DNA of 48,773 nt from Reticulitermes lucifugus (lineage: Eukaryota; Arthropoda; Insecta; Blattodea; Rhinotermitidae): assembly GCA_026260175.1 (NCBI GenBank), contig JAKCWW010002542.1, forward strand, positions 7,276-56,048, written 5' to 3'. Under the pieces are notes generated by a model. That model was given only the letters and a program-made list of their open reading frames with translations, did not search any database and was not told where the DNA came from. Shown piece after piece: positions 11,401-23,555 of the stretch (positions within the stretch are counted from its first letter, which is position 1; each line of letters opens with the position of its first letter). A program made the translations under genes and the position numbers.

Positions 11401-14400
11401 AAACTTATTTAATGAATGTATCTATATCATATTTTTGTGCTTTTCCCTTAGAGAAAACTATCTTCATTTTAATATAAAATTTCAGATGTTTTAAAAATTT
11501 TATTCAATAAGAAAAACAGGTGACAGACTCTTGCTGGAAAATATTTACTTTCATCTTAGGTGTTCCTTTTGATATAAATGTATTTGGGCACAGATTTATA
11601 AATGTTAATTTTTCTGACAGGCTTTCTTCAAGCGATCTGACCTAAAGACACACTTGAATATTCACTTGGGAATCAACAAATGTATCTGTGAGACCTGTGG
11701 GAAGAAATTTAATCATGTGTCCAATTTGATTCGACATACAAGGATGCACTCAGGTGAGTTATTGGCATCAAGGAACTTTTGCAGCTCATTTTCTTTGCAT
11801 GTCATATTCTACCATTGCTGCTTGTTTGTTACAGGAATAAAGCCATATCCTTGCACAGTATGTGGTCGACGGTTCACCCAACTCAGTGCCCTTCATCAGC
11901 ATAAAACATCACATCAGACAAATAAGGATGTTGCTTGCAGCATCTGTCGCAAAATGTTCAAATCACACATGGTGATGCGCAAACATGTGCGCCAGTTTCA
12001 CAAGGACAAACTGGCTGCATCAGGCAAGGATATCAATTCTGTAAGGACCAAACTAGCATACATTTTGTTGTGAATGCATTTATACATCTATGGTTTCAGT
12101 ATTATTAACCTTGCATGTGAAACCAGTTCATTATGTTAACTCACTCCCATGCTGAATACAAAAGAAGACAGTAAATCTGAATGAACTGTTACTGTGTTTA
12201 ACATACTAAACTATGGTCGTGCCATGATTCAGGTGCTTAGTCACTGGCCTCTCACCATGGAGGCCCAGGTGGGATTTGTGGTGGATAAAGTGGCATTGGA
12301 ACAGGGTTTTCTCAGTACTGCAGTCTTCCCCTATCAGTATAATTTCAGCAATGCTCCATACCTATATTCCATTCATCCATTATCGATACTATCTAATCTT
12401 GGCAAGTGACAGTATTGTTAAACAGCGGACTTCAAATATATTAAACCGTATTATGATAGAGATGTAAATTCATTATTCCAAGTGAGACTGTTACAGATTG
12501 TCTGTCCACCCAGTCCTATACTTAGTGTGATGAATGATGGGCCCATAATACTTTGTAAGTAGTAACTAATGAGAAGGCGTGGTAGATGAAAGAAAGTGTA
12601 ACCACTTTTACAGCAATGTGCTATAGGTATTACCAGAGGCAGAAGTGGCACTAGATACCAAATTAATATTCCAGATCTGTTTGTATCAGTTTTCAGCAAG
12701 TGCGGACAGCTGAGCTTGGACTTCCACATTTCGATAATCCGAGTATCTATACTTCTAGTTTCTTTTCTTTCACTCCATTATCCCTATGAGGGTCTTATTT
12801 TTAATTTGTAGCTCATTTTCATTGTGCAAGCATTTCTGGCTTTAGCCACTTTATTTCATTTCACATCACCAACTAGTGACGTATTTCTCTTCTTGACATG
12901 AGAGTGATCAAATAGAGGAGAATGATGATGCATGGGGCATGTGGTACATGCAGAAAGGATGAGAAATGCTAACAGAATTTTTATCAGGAACCACTTGGGG
13001 AATGTGGGCATAGAGGGCAGAATATTAAGATGGTATTAATGAGGTGGGATATAAGGGTCTTGGACTGAACTGAAGTGGCTCAGGTAGGGACTAGCGAACA
13101 CCACAATGAAACTTTGGGCTCCATAAAAAGCAGGAAATTTCTTGGAAAGCTGAACAACTATTAGCTTCTCAACAAGGATTTTTGAAGGTCTATGTGATGA
13201 TAAAGGTAAAGGTATCATTTCTGCCATGCATGTCATGAGGGCATGTGGGGGAGTGGATGTATAGCTCTACTCATTCTTGATCTGGACACTACAAGGAGGT
13301 GAGTGTAAGGCTCACGAACTGGCTGGTTTACCCCTTGGAAAAGCATTTCCAATACCCCTTGAATTGGAGGCTGGGTGGGCCCCAGACCTGGTCTGGATGC
13401 TTTGCAGGAGGGAAAATCTTGTGCCCCTGCTAGTAATCAAACCACAGATCCTCAGTTGTCCAACTTTTAGCCTAATCACTTAACTGACTGTGCCTTGTGA
13501 TGGCCCAGGTAAAACACGTCTGGAAGGACAGAGAGAAGTATAATCTTAAATAGGGGCTTGTATATTCTTGTTTTTCAGGAAAAGGGTTGATGAAGTGATA
13601 AGGTTTGGGAACCAGTGCTTTACTGTGTATATGTATGAAAAATATCAGTGCTTTGCCAGGTCCTGAAGATAAAGGATGGTGCACAGAGTAGAAGATTCTA
13701 CTGCAAAGTGTGTGGGGAGAACTTTGAGTTTTCTGCACTGCTTAGACAGCATGAGAGGCAGCATGAGAAAGAGACCAGCTTCCACTGTAGTTGTTGTGGG
13801 CAGGTGAGTGACAAATTATTCATTTGTGCTAATAAATTTTTCTTACACAAGGAGAGCCAGAATATACTTGCAGTTGGGTTTCAAATTTCATGATTGATTG
13901 AGCTTGATAAAACTGTCATGAACAATAGAATCCATTTTAAATGTAAAATGCTTATTTTATTCCAAGAACTTGTGAAATACCTGCAATAAAAATAGAATCA
14001 AACCCTGATGTAGCATCACAATTTGTTCACTGCAATTTGTGGCAGTTTTCGAGGGTAGCAGTAAATAAAAATACTGAATAATAGGGAATTTATTTTCACC
14101 GATTTTCATGAACGCTGAGTGAGGGTGGCAATATATCGGGGTTTGACTGTATAATGTAACCTCAGGAAGCGTAAAAGCATGCCAATTTATTTTAATAACG
14201 ATGATGATGATGGTGGTGATGATACACAGAAGTACTTGTGTACTGGTTGTGGAGGATGGCAATTGACCTAACTTGATGAACAATATTGACTGAGCTGAGA
14301 GTGATCTGCACAGTAGCAGGGGGGTGTGGGAAGTTGACTTGCAAACCACATGGTCTCATCCTGATCTGTCAGAATGTGTCATGAAAGGATGAAACAGCAG

Positions 14401-17400
14401 TCTGAAAATGGGTGAACACAGCAGGTCAAAATCCTGAGCACTGGGTTTCACCAACTTTGAGACTCAGCAGTATAGTGAAAAGTAATTAAAAACAAGTAAT
14501 TACAGTAACTGGCCCAGATCCATGTTTGCAGGTTGGCTTTGATAGTAGCAGGGTTGAACCTCCCATTTATGCTGAATTAGATCATGCTAGGGAAATAAAG
14601 TTTAATTTGTTATTTGCTCGAACTGACTTGCATTCTTTTTGTTTCCACTGGTTAGTACAAAACCAGGCTTTATGACAAGGTGTAAGCAGGATGCTTGATT
14701 ATACAGCGGTTTTTCTTTTATAACATTAGCTGATATGTGGAAAGAATTATTTGCAGTATTGATGTTGTCAGTGACATGAATTTGTTGACAGGACTATGAC
14801 ACAGTGGAGTTGCTGAAGAGCCACTCCTGTCTAACTCCTGAGGAGAGGTTACAAAAACAAGCGGAAGACGAAGCAGAGGCAGAGAGAGTTTCACTGAACT
14901 CCCAGTTGGAGTCTCTGCTGCAGGAGCACAGTGGAGCTGAAGAAAGGAATGATGCAAATGGAAACAGTGGGATTATGAGCGAAATTGTAATCTATGTGAC
15001 GCAAGAGGGGCAGGATGAACCCACCCAGGTGCTTCTGATAGTTCATCAGAGAGAAGCAAAAAATGAGTTCTTTACCCATCTTTCATAAATAAGTATTCTG
15101 CGTGTAATGAAATCCTGTCATTTATTGTGTGCTTCTCGTATGGTACACTCCAGATATGTGGGTGTCATAGAACAAGAGTGGGAAGCTTTATTTTGCAAAT
15201 ATGTGATTTTACATCTGCCTTTGATCTTTATGTTCATGAATGCAAATATAACTCCACGGAACTGATCGACATTGTACTGATATATATATATAATTTTTAT
15301 CTTACATTTCCCTATGTCAAAAATATTGAAAATAAAAGTCTGTGAATCTTACGAGGTTCATATTTCATGTCCAGTACTAACATGCATGTAATGAGCCATT
15401 TTTGAGAACTCTGAAGTTTAATTAGATTCTGAAGAGTAAGCATTATGGTGCACAGTGAATACAATATTAAATATATCCCCGTTATGTTTCAGGTTCACAT
15501 CCAGCCCATGCCTGGTCCAATCTTAGGCCACATAGATGAACAAAAACCTTTAATACTAGTACCTAGCACAGACTTAGGACTCCAGAAGAATGGGGCTGAC
15601 AGCCAGGTACTGAAATTTTGATGTCATATTGTTCTAATTTCCTGCAACTTTAGCAAATGGTTTGAATTCTGTACCACTGATATTAAAAGTTGATATAGTC
15701 GGCCAGAATAAGCATTATTAGTGTTTAAACATTAACTTTTTAAACCTCTTTGTTTTACATCAGTATGAAAGTACACCAAATATTTAGACCTTTATAAAAT
15801 AAATAAAATGTTAATCTGTTGTCATCTCATAGCATAAACAAAGCCATAAAGATATAGTAACACTGGGGGATAGTGGAGGTACCTGTAAGATGGAAACGGA
15901 CCTTGATGCTGCACCCCTACAGTTGGAATTTTGCAGCTCTGGGATGACTGTTGGCAACGGTGATAAGAACAACAGGAGTGACAGGGCAGATTGCACTAAC
16001 TCATCTCCTTTGTTTCCCCACAACATGGTAACAATCCTGGGAGGTGACAGCAGCAGCGATAACTTTGCTACAGGTGACTCTGCATGAAGTATATACATAG
16101 TGAAAGAATCATGTGTTCGTCCATATTACTGAATGGCTAATAATGCAGAATATGGGAACATTATATAAAACATAATTTTCACTATAATCTATAATATTTA
16201 TTTGGAAAGTTTTACATTTTGTGTATTTTCAGTAAAGTAAAAGGAAAAATAATTCATGCCTGTAGACATCAATTGATTAACTTGCAGAAACTAAGAACTG
16301 AATACTACATTCACACAGTGTCAGTAGTGACTTAGTTTTGCATCTATGTGCCCATTGTATTTTGCTGTGATTAAATGATTAATGGCTTGATGTAGGTACA
16401 GTTACTTATTTATGACAACATACTAGTCTGATGATAAGTGAGATTTGAAGCTCGTGTGCAAGTTACGAGAAATGTATACAAAACTTTACTTGATGGAAAG
16501 ATATCACTTAGGAGATATAAGTATAGATGGGAGAGTAATATTAAAATATACTTTAAAGAAATAGGATGTGGCAGTGTAACTGGAATTCAGTGGGCTCGGT
16601 GTAGGGACCATTGTTGGGCTGTTGTAAACTTGAGAACAGATCTTGAAGTTTTGTAAAAGATGGGGAATTCTCTGACTTGTTGTGCAACTGGGAGTTGCTC
16701 AGGAATAACTGCTTCAGAGAGTGAGTTGGTTTAATAGTTGCATTTTTGTCACTACAGGCAAAATGGTTACACCACCACAACTTTGTCACTGAGGTTTAAT
16801 TTGTAAAAATGTGGCATAGGACATGAAAGTGAAATTAGGAGTAAATTAAAGTAGGAGAAGCTTTGAGATTTGTATCCTACCTTGTACACTCGTTTACTGA
16901 GTTTCTTACCTTTCAACCTGTTATAAAGAAGTATAACCATGTTTTTAAGGTGGTGATGTTCTGGGAGAACCTAGTCACGACTCTGACTGTGATAATGGCA
17001 TGCAGAATGTAACAGGAATGATAACTGTTCCAAATAAAGGAGTGATAAAGACTGAAGAGTATGTGGACTTACTGATTCCAAAAATTGAAGCTAGTGGCAT
17101 ATCATCAGAGTCTGTTCCTGTTCAGAGTAAAACAGTGTCTGCTGTGAAGAAACAAGTGCGAGTGTACCAATGTCCTGAGTGTCCAAAAACATTTGTTAAG
17201 AACAGCAACTTCAAACAACACTTAGGTTAGTAACAATATGTTGGCCAACACTGTGTCCGGGAATTCATTTCCCTTAACTTTATCATTTTACCTGTAATCC
17301 TAGAGCACCTGTACATATTGTATTTAAATCAATTTTTGAACACATACAAAGCATTAATCTTGTCTCCACATTCTGTGGGCATCATAACTCCTGATTTCTG

Positions 17401-20400
17401 CCTGATTGTTTTATTCCTAATTCTGTTTATTTTAATTTTCTCTGTAATGCTTCTGAAAAGTCTCATGTCCATTATTTGTATTTTACATTTATCTTTCTAC
17501 ATAGGCCATTTCAGAAGTTTTGTGTATGATTTTATTGTAATAACAAAATACAAGATAACATCACTGTTGATACTCCTGAATGTATACAAATATGTCCTCT
17601 TCTCAGTGTAATCACCAGCACTGTCCACACACTTGTGCCATCTACATGGTAAATGATCAATTGCAGCTCTGTATTCGTCCTTGCTCAGATTATTTAAAAA
17701 GGCAGTGACAGCAGTGTTGATATCGTCTTCTGATTCAAATCGTTTTCCCCGAAGATGTTCTTTGACACGTGCAAATAACCAGTAATCACCAGGGGGGAGA
17801 TCTGGAGAGTAGGGAGGATGTGCCAACACCTCCCAGCCCCAGCATTGCACCAAATTTTGCACATCATGATGGCGATGAGGTGTTGCTTTGTCCTGGAGCA
17901 AAGTGACACCATGCTCCAGCAGTTCTGGTTGTTTACAGTGAAGAGCCGGCCTCACCTTATCCTGCAAGAGTGAGCAGTAATATCGGCCATTGACCGTGGC
18001 ACCAACTGGCATGGGATGGTCAAACACAAGCCCACTTCAGCTGAAGAACATGATGTGCATGACTTCCAAAGTACCATGACTGTTCTGTACAATTTTCTCA
18101 TCAGTGACATTGGGGCGCGCCATTCAGCGTTCTGTCATTTCATCTGAGGGTCAAATGAATGCATCCATGACTCATGAACCGTTAAAATGCAATTGAGGAA
18201 TGCATTGCTTTCATTTCTCCAATGCTGTAGATGGGTGGTGGTGAGAACATGCATGGCTCTTTGGTCATTGTTGAGCACATGTGCAATCCACTTTGCACAA
18301 ACTTTTTGTTTCCCCAAGCTGTTGGTGAGGATACAGTAAACACTTGCTGGAGAGATTCTGACTTCTGTAGCAATTGCTGTGCATGAAGTACTGCGTGTAC
18401 CTTCAAGGACAGATTTCACTTGTTTCACATGGCGTTCATCCGTTGCCGTTGTTGGGGCTCCACTGCGAGGGTTGTTGTCTCTCTCTTCCCGGTCATTCTT
18501 AATGGCATTCACCCATCAGCAAACAGTTTCATATGAAGGAGCATGTGTCCCTAAACCTTCCTTCAATGACTTGTAAGACTCTAGAGCACTTTTACCCAAC
18601 AAAACATGAAATTTTATTAATGTTCTTGCGTCTGTCTGCGATAAATGTCCTTGTACTTTTTCCCGATCCATAGCTAAATAGCAACTGACGTCACAAGCAC
18701 AATGCACATTTGTGGCAGCAGCATTAGTGCCACACACAATTTGAGTTCAGTCTATGAAGCATTGCACGGTGCAGCCACCATACACAAAACTTCTAAAATG
18801 ACCCACATATTTGGTTGTGCAGTATTTCAGTACCATACATTGATTTAAAGTGTGAGTTATTTTAATTTATGGTGTTTTGGGACATCCAAATTTCAATGTG
18901 TCCCCTTCAGAAAGTGACAACCTTGTAAATTTGAATTCTTATTGTGATTTCCAGCTAAATATTCTGTGCATTATTAATTTCATCCCCCCACCTCACACAC
19001 ACACACACACACATTTTGTTACCTTCTTCACGTCTTTGATTTTATCTGTAAAAACTGGTCTGAATTTCTTTTAATCTGTATGGCTGTTGTTTATGATTTA
19101 ATCTCTATATTGTATTTAATTATTTTACAATATCACCCATGTATATGTGTGTGTGTGTGATATGTCAGGACATAATTTCCAAAGACCACCATTGTCATGT
19201 AATCATATATGTTGGAATATCATATGGACCATGTGAGATATGAGGTTTTCACAGTAGTCTATGAGGATATTGTCTTCTGGGATGTGATGCTGTGTAATCT
19301 GGTAGAAATTCACTGCCATTTCAGAGGAATGTGGTGCCTCCAAAACATCACTACATGGCTATCAGACTACACAGCACCACATTCCAGATGACAGGACTCT
19401 TCATCATTAGAAAATATTATTGTATGAATAGGGCTCTTGTGGTGTAGTAAGCTGTGAAAGGTTGTCGAGGGCAACCGTGAAAACTGACAGTTGATTTTAT
19501 GTAAACTGGAGGCCAGCTTAGAAATAAATATGATTATATATAATTTTATTTTTTATCTTGCATTCACTGTGCATTTAGTTGGTTGTTAAATATATAATTT
19601 TATATTTATTAAATACTGGCAAAAGTTCCAGTTCTTCATCCAGGTTTCTCTCCTGGGAATCAATTAAAAAATATTGCAACTGATAATTTATTAGGACAAT
19701 ATTGTGATTCTATATTTCTGTTTACAAGTATTACATTATATACTGCCATGGTACCACAGAGTGATTATGTGATGCATGAAATCAACAGACTGTCAGTAGA
19801 CATGATTGCTTAGTCTGTGAAATGCTGGGGTAATATACTGAATTGTTTTGTATGTTGTGAGGCCTGCTTTGTTCTGGGATATGTCACATCACTGGGTTAT
19901 CAGTTCCAAACATTTGAAGGAACACATTGCATGGTCTAGAGGTCAGTGCTTGGAAGGAATATAGTGCCTTCCTCTTCAAGGGTTAGATATCAGCATTCAA
20001 AGGCACCATATTCCTTTGAAACAGTGGGAACCAATTACCCAGTGACACAGCATCATCCCCTAAAGGAAGGAGTCCTCAGCCACACTGCTCTGAAAACCTC
20101 AAAACTTTGTATGTTGTGCTGTTGCAGGTATTCACTTTATTGACCAGCAGCATTACCACTGTCCAACTTGTGGCCAATTTTTTGCTTGGAAGTCAACACT
20201 GAACAAACACATGCACACTCACAGTGTAGGCCCTCTTCCTCGCTACAGGTGTGACCTGTGCAGCAAAGAATATGCTGCACCTACACAGGTTCAGGTGACT
20301 GCTGCAGAGTAATTTCATTTTAAATATTAAGTGCATTTAGGTCCTAAATGATGGATTGAGGCATCAAGACTGCACTTCAGTGCTTATAACACTTGTCTTA

Positions 20401-21250
20401 CTAACTGCATGTTTTGCATGATATGCTGCACCAATGACATGGGACAACTTCTGATTTGTCTTCCAAGTTTGTTGAAACTTTTCCAAATAGCCCACCATGA
20501 CATTGCTTAAAAGTACTTCAAGTGGGGGTGGGATGGTCATAGAGAATGGTAAATTTAACAATGCAATTAGGAAATGGACCTAATAACTGTATAAGTGCCA
20601 TACTAACTAAAAACAATGTTTCAGGAACACATTAAACGGGACCATTACAAGCAAAGGCCACATGCTTGTGTTGTTTGTGGTAAAACATTTTATAAGAAAT
20701 ATGATCTCAAAATACATGTCAGGTAAGTGTATCACTTCTCCATTTTAAACTTTTGCTACTAATTGTGGCTTATAACATTGTCCTGTGTTTTGTTAAAACT
20801 TTATGAATACAGATTTGATTAAATCTGTAAAATGGAGTTTGTACTGCACATTATAACTTGCAGAACACACACAAAAGAGCGTCCATATATTTGTGGGACA
20901 TGTGGGAAGAGTTTCTACCACCTTTCTCACATAATACGTCATGAACGCATTCATTCTGGCCATCGACCATATCACTGCCCTGACTGCGGCCGTCAGTTCA
21001 ACCAATCCAGTTCACTCAAGAACCATAGGTGAGTTCTGATTATAGTATGCTTGGATTAATAATCGGTGCTAAAGTTTATGATTATCATTAACAGTAACAT
21101 GACTGACTGTATTTCAGGCAACGTCACAACCAGTGCGTCACGAAGGCTGTTCCGCCTGCAACTGAGCTGGCACCTCTAGATCTGATACAACCTGAGTTTC
21201 CAGATATCGGGCCAGATTCAGTTCCTCTGTATACAGGAACCAATTTGTAA
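5405..21250 (+). CDS. Multi-C2H2 zinc-finger protein, ~1027 aa, 15 coding exons
   Basis: Coding exons: 5405-5638, 7000-7524, 8837-9070, 10105-10281, 11621-11753, 11835-12040, 13660-13803, 14792-15028, 15493-15606, 15833-16073, 16950-17225, 20128-20294, 20625-20722, 20864-21028, 21118-21250. All phases agree from ATG to TAA. The N-terminal ~275 residues are acidic and Ser/Thr/Gln-rich with no ZAD or BTB domain. Eight fingers follow (CDLCETTF through CKVCGENF), then a degenerate ninth (CSCCGQDY...HSC). Next comes an acidic linker of about 250 residues, then six more fingers (CPECPKTF through CPDCGRQF) and a short tail ending YTGTNL. It probably acts as a nuclear sequence-specific DNA-binding regulator; target and ortholog are unknown to me. 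The acceptor for exon 3 (8836) was chosen because it alone keeps phase 0; its pyrimidine tract is poor. The exon 8 donor (GTGCTT) is also weak. ATG 5405 is preceded by in-frame stops. Confidence 0.85.
6418..6690 (+). repeat. tRNA-derived SINE in intron 1
   Basis: A tRNA-like head (TAGTATAGTCATTAAAGTGA, then a B-box-like GGGTTCCATTCC near 6469) is followed by a tail with GAGGTTAAGAATGATTGGAG and CCCTGTGTGCCTTCATGG. The same tail recurs at 13205, 33296, 39893, 41290, 41630 and 46869. Confidence 0.7.
7870..8125 (+). repeat. Three tandem ~87-bp units from the 'FPAFYGT' repeat head
   Basis: ACTCCATGGAGCAGAGTCCT (with variants) begins at about 7896, 7982 and 8070. Each copy is followed by a variant of TTGAGAAGCT.ATACT and TAGCTAGTCAAATT. 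The unit equals the 5' part of the dispersed repeat at 26465, here amplified in tandem within intron 2 of the zinc-finger gene. Confidence 0.75.
9225..9300 (-). repeat. Dispersed 'GATGACGGC...CCAAAACATGTAGG' repeat
   Basis: On the minus strand it reads TCTGATGACGGCTGCGTAGT then CCAAAACATGTAGGAGCATG. Related copies are at 34900-34960 (minus), 37335-37435 (plus) and 39495-39615 (plus). It looks like the 3' end of a retroelement family; I cannot name the family. Confidence 0.5.
9590..9770. repeat. Near-perfect 181-bp palindrome (inverted dimer)
   Basis: The two ~89-base arms (9590-9678 and 9682-9770) are separated by three bases, ATA, and I see only two mismatches. Each arm carries CCGAAATGCG, then AATAAAGAAAATAGTGACAA and GTGCATTTGTTGG. 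These are also the elements of the plus-strand repeat at 37370-37430. It lies in intron 3 of the zinc-finger gene and would form a long hairpin in RNA. Confidence 0.85.
10855..11220 (-). repeat. 'FWDVMPC' foldback repeat copy
   Basis: GTGGGATGTGACACCGTGTC near 10866 is mirrored by TGACAGCATCATATCCCAGA near 10973. On the minus strand the right end would read [10 protein letters not shown]. Similar copies are at 19235, 19860, 24885, 35555 (one end) and 47205. Confidence 0.55.
12215..12405 (+). repeat. Second SINE-like dispersed repeat
   Basis: It runs from CTCACCATGGAGGCCCAGGT through GGGATTTGTGGTGGATAAAG to TATCTAATCTTGGCAAGTGA. I recognise this from memory as a common insect interspersed repeat. 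It lies in intron 6 of the zinc-finger gene. Confidence 0.5.
13036..13180 (-). repeat. 'FPAFYGT' repeat family copy
   Basis: The minus strand would encode [18 protein letters not shown] after a LIVVQLS leader, the same order as at 26465-26592. It abuts the SINE on the same strand. Confidence 0.7.
13205..13497 (-). repeat. tRNA-derived SINE, nearly full length, minus strand
   Basis: Read on the minus strand: a tRNA-like head at 13440-13497 with GTGGTTTGATTACTAGC as decayed B box, a middle with TGGGGCCCACCCAGCCTCC, and a tail with GAGTAGAGCTATACATCC. In intron 6 of the zinc-finger gene. Confidence 0.7.
17498..18809 (-). mobile_element. Dead mariner element (DD34D transposase remnant) in intron 11
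   Basis: TA at 17498-17499 and 18808-18809 bound a 1308-bp element whose ends share the inverted CATTT.AGAAGTTTTGTGTATG core, i.e. TIRs of about 28 bp. The minus strand carries a mariner transposase starting [20 protein letters not shown]. It is interrupted by TGA after YETVC and after FDPQMK, and by a frameshift before [15 protein letters not shown]. The first catalytic Asp is lost: the usual GDETW reads VHESW. The second (LLQDKATPH) and third ([10 protein letters not shown]) remain with 34 residues between them. Length and ends fit an intact mariner outline, so it decayed by point mutation, not truncation. Confidence 0.9.
18994..19012. repeat. (CA)n microsatellite
   Basis: About nine CA units, just right of the mariner; a short (TG)n run follows near 19147. 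Confidence 0.9.
19235..19400. repeat. 'FWDVMPC' foldback repeat copy
   Basis: CTTCTGGGATGTGATGCTGT at 19272 onward is mirrored by ACAGCACCACATTCCAGATG at 19371-19390, giving a ~32-bp stem. The plus strand would read [20 protein letters not shown]. In intron 11 of the zinc-finger gene. Confidence 0.65.
19860..20105. repeat. Diverged foldback repeat next to exon 12
   Basis: GGGATATGTCACATCACTGG near 19877 is mirrored by CCAGTGACACAGCATCATCC near 20039. It ends just before the exon 12 acceptor (20127), so its tail lies beside the splice signal. Confidence 0.5.
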
Positions 21251-22428
21251 TACTACCAATGTTGGAGAAGTTCAGACTGTGATATGTACTACACTTTTTT
21301 CACATTCATCCTAACCAGTACCATAATTAGGAGGTAGACCGTGTCCCAAAAACAGAGGACATGGAATGTAGAAAGCATGTGAAGAATATATGAGAATTAC
21401 AAGAATAATCATGCTGAGGATATTGTGGTGTTTAGGAGCCATATCAGCAGAGGTAAGCATTGGTGATAGGTTTAAAGTTTACGTGTGACTGCTCTATCAG
21501 AAGTCTCATGATAGAAAGTATTTGTGAAATAAATTAAGGCAGATATGAGTTCGTTTACACAGAGTGTACAGTCCATAACCTTAGGTATTTTGGCTTTGAA
21601 GAAATAAATATGCTGATTGTGGTACTGATTCAGATATGCTAGAGTAGGGGTTTTCATTTAGATGTGTTCATTATGTGGGTAACTTGTAACATTTTTCAGT
21701 AATTCCATGAAGGTACAATGTACTGAAGCCAGATGACATTGCTGCACATGTTAACAATAAAATATTTCAAAATAAAAAGTACTTACAAATACAAATCTAG
21801 AATATTGTATTTACCCAAATATAACATGACCCTGGACATAAGACAACCCCCTACACAATCTTCAATTTTCAGGAAAATACCTGCACAGAACATGTTTAAC
21901 TTTGTGTGTGATATGACACCCAATTTTTCCTTATGAATTAGGAAAAAATTCTTGTCCTATATTCAGGTAAATACAATAACCTAGCAAAAGTGCCTGTTCT
22001 TCACCCATGTCTCTTGTAAAATAAATTACTGTAAGGATGAAATTGCTTGTATATTATCTGACAGTCTTATGAATATAGATTCCCATTGATCATTATGTTG
22101 CACTAGTCAATAACGTTCAACATTTTTCCAACAACATGGATGAAATTAGCTTCACCCCCCCCCTCCCAAATCAGGTGTGCTGACAGCAAAAATGATAAGC
22201 AAAATATTGTAGCATGTACTGATTTTGTGTAATGGGGATCTGCTGTGAATTAATAAAAACTGATTACAGTACACCTTATGTTGAAGGAGTAAAGGGTTTG
22301 GCAGCACAACACATGTATTTCATGCTTTTAAAAAAGGGTAAGAACCCAGAATGTGCAGAAATTAATATTTTCTAATAATGTAATAATTATAAAATTGAAA
22401 TCAATTTTTGTTCATCGTTTGCACTCAT
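21251..22428 (+). other. 3' UTR and downstream region of the zinc-finger gene
   Basis: Non-coding after the TAA at 21248-21250. Candidate AATAAA poly(A) signals occur near 21528 and 21604; which is used cannot be seen. No gene or clear repeat. Confidence 0.45.
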
Positions 22429-23477
22429 TCAAATACCATATGAAAAGGAACTACTTAAAAATTGCCATGGATGCTTACTTCCTTCTTTTATAGAAAGTTG
22501 CATCTTCCCTACAGAGAAACCAGCAGTAATCCCCAACATAACTGGCTCCCACTCTCCTTGATACCATTGCTCCATTTTGGCTAAATCCTGATGAAACCGT
22601 TCACTGTTCATCATTAACGGCTCCTAGGCTCTCAGGAAAGAAGCTGAGGTGCGAGTATAAGAAGCAGATTTTCAACGACATCCGCCATCCTAAATTCTGG
22701 TAGTTCTGTAACAGACTTTGCATGATTCTGGGTTAATTTTCCTCTTTTTGTTGCCCAGAAAGCCATGAACCAATGATTTAAGGATTTCCTTGCAGCCACT
22801 TCAGTGGAGTTCAATTTGCTTTCAAAATTCTCATCAAATATAACTTTTCTAATTTGTGGCCCAACAAAGATCCCTTGTGTACATTTGGCATCACCAAGAT
22901 TTGGAAACTTACTGCACAAGTAGAGGAAACTGTGACCACTTTTGTCCAGAGCTTTCATAAAGTTCTTCACCTGTAGTGGAGGCAGAAGCACCGTTTTGGG
23001 ATTCGCCAAGGGAGCATTCTTGACATCATGTTTTCTGGAACATAGTCTTCTCTGGCTGGCCAGTCCTTCACAGTGTAATGTTTTTTGGTTTTTCAACTAC
23101 CCAACAAGTACAAAAAAATACCAGCACTTCATATATCCCTTCTGTGGTCAGAGTCAAAGTCCAGTCACCTTAAGATCCCCACATAACTTCTGATAGTGCT
23201 TTGTGTAACTGACTGTGTTCAGTAAGAGTGACATACTTGCATATGATTCTTCCTTAGCTAATGAATGGGCAACAGTTATTGATGGCTTTACGTTCCCATT
23301 ATGTAGCCAAACAGCTTTCCAGCTTAGTTTCAATGCATTAATGAAAAGTCTGCGTCCTTCAGGATGGGGAAATCCTGGTTCTTGTATCAGGCCATTTACA
23401 TCACTGCAGAAGCAAAGAGAGTCTTGCATTCTGTAATATCTGGAAAATTGTTTGTTCCTATTCCTGATTAGGGACAT
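22429..23477 (-). pseudogene. Remnant of a multicopy arthropod ORF of unknown function
   Basis: Three minus-strand blocks lie in order: 23154-23477 (DSLCFCSDVNGLIQ...), 22632-23096 (...LDKSGHSFLYLCSKFPNL and GIFVGPQIRKVIFDENFESK...) and 22429-22614 (ERFHQDLAKMEQWYQGEW...). I recognise LDKxGxxFxYLxxKFP, GxFxGPQIR and ERFHQDIxxMExRYQGxW from an uncharacterised protein found in many copies in arthropod and cnidarian genomes, probably transposon-borne. Here HLSFFPESLGAVNDEQ runs into a stop, and a 2-base loss before the ERFHQ block explains the frameshift. The catalytic CW-type ending is replaced by unrelated residues. No intron signals are needed, so this is a decayed copy. Family name unknown to me. 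Confidence 0.7.
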
Positions 23478-23555
23478 TCTAGTTTATTTAGCCAGCAAGT
23501 TCTACTGCAGCAATCTTGATCCTGCTTGCTGCTTGGAAAGATTCAAGTTGTGAAC

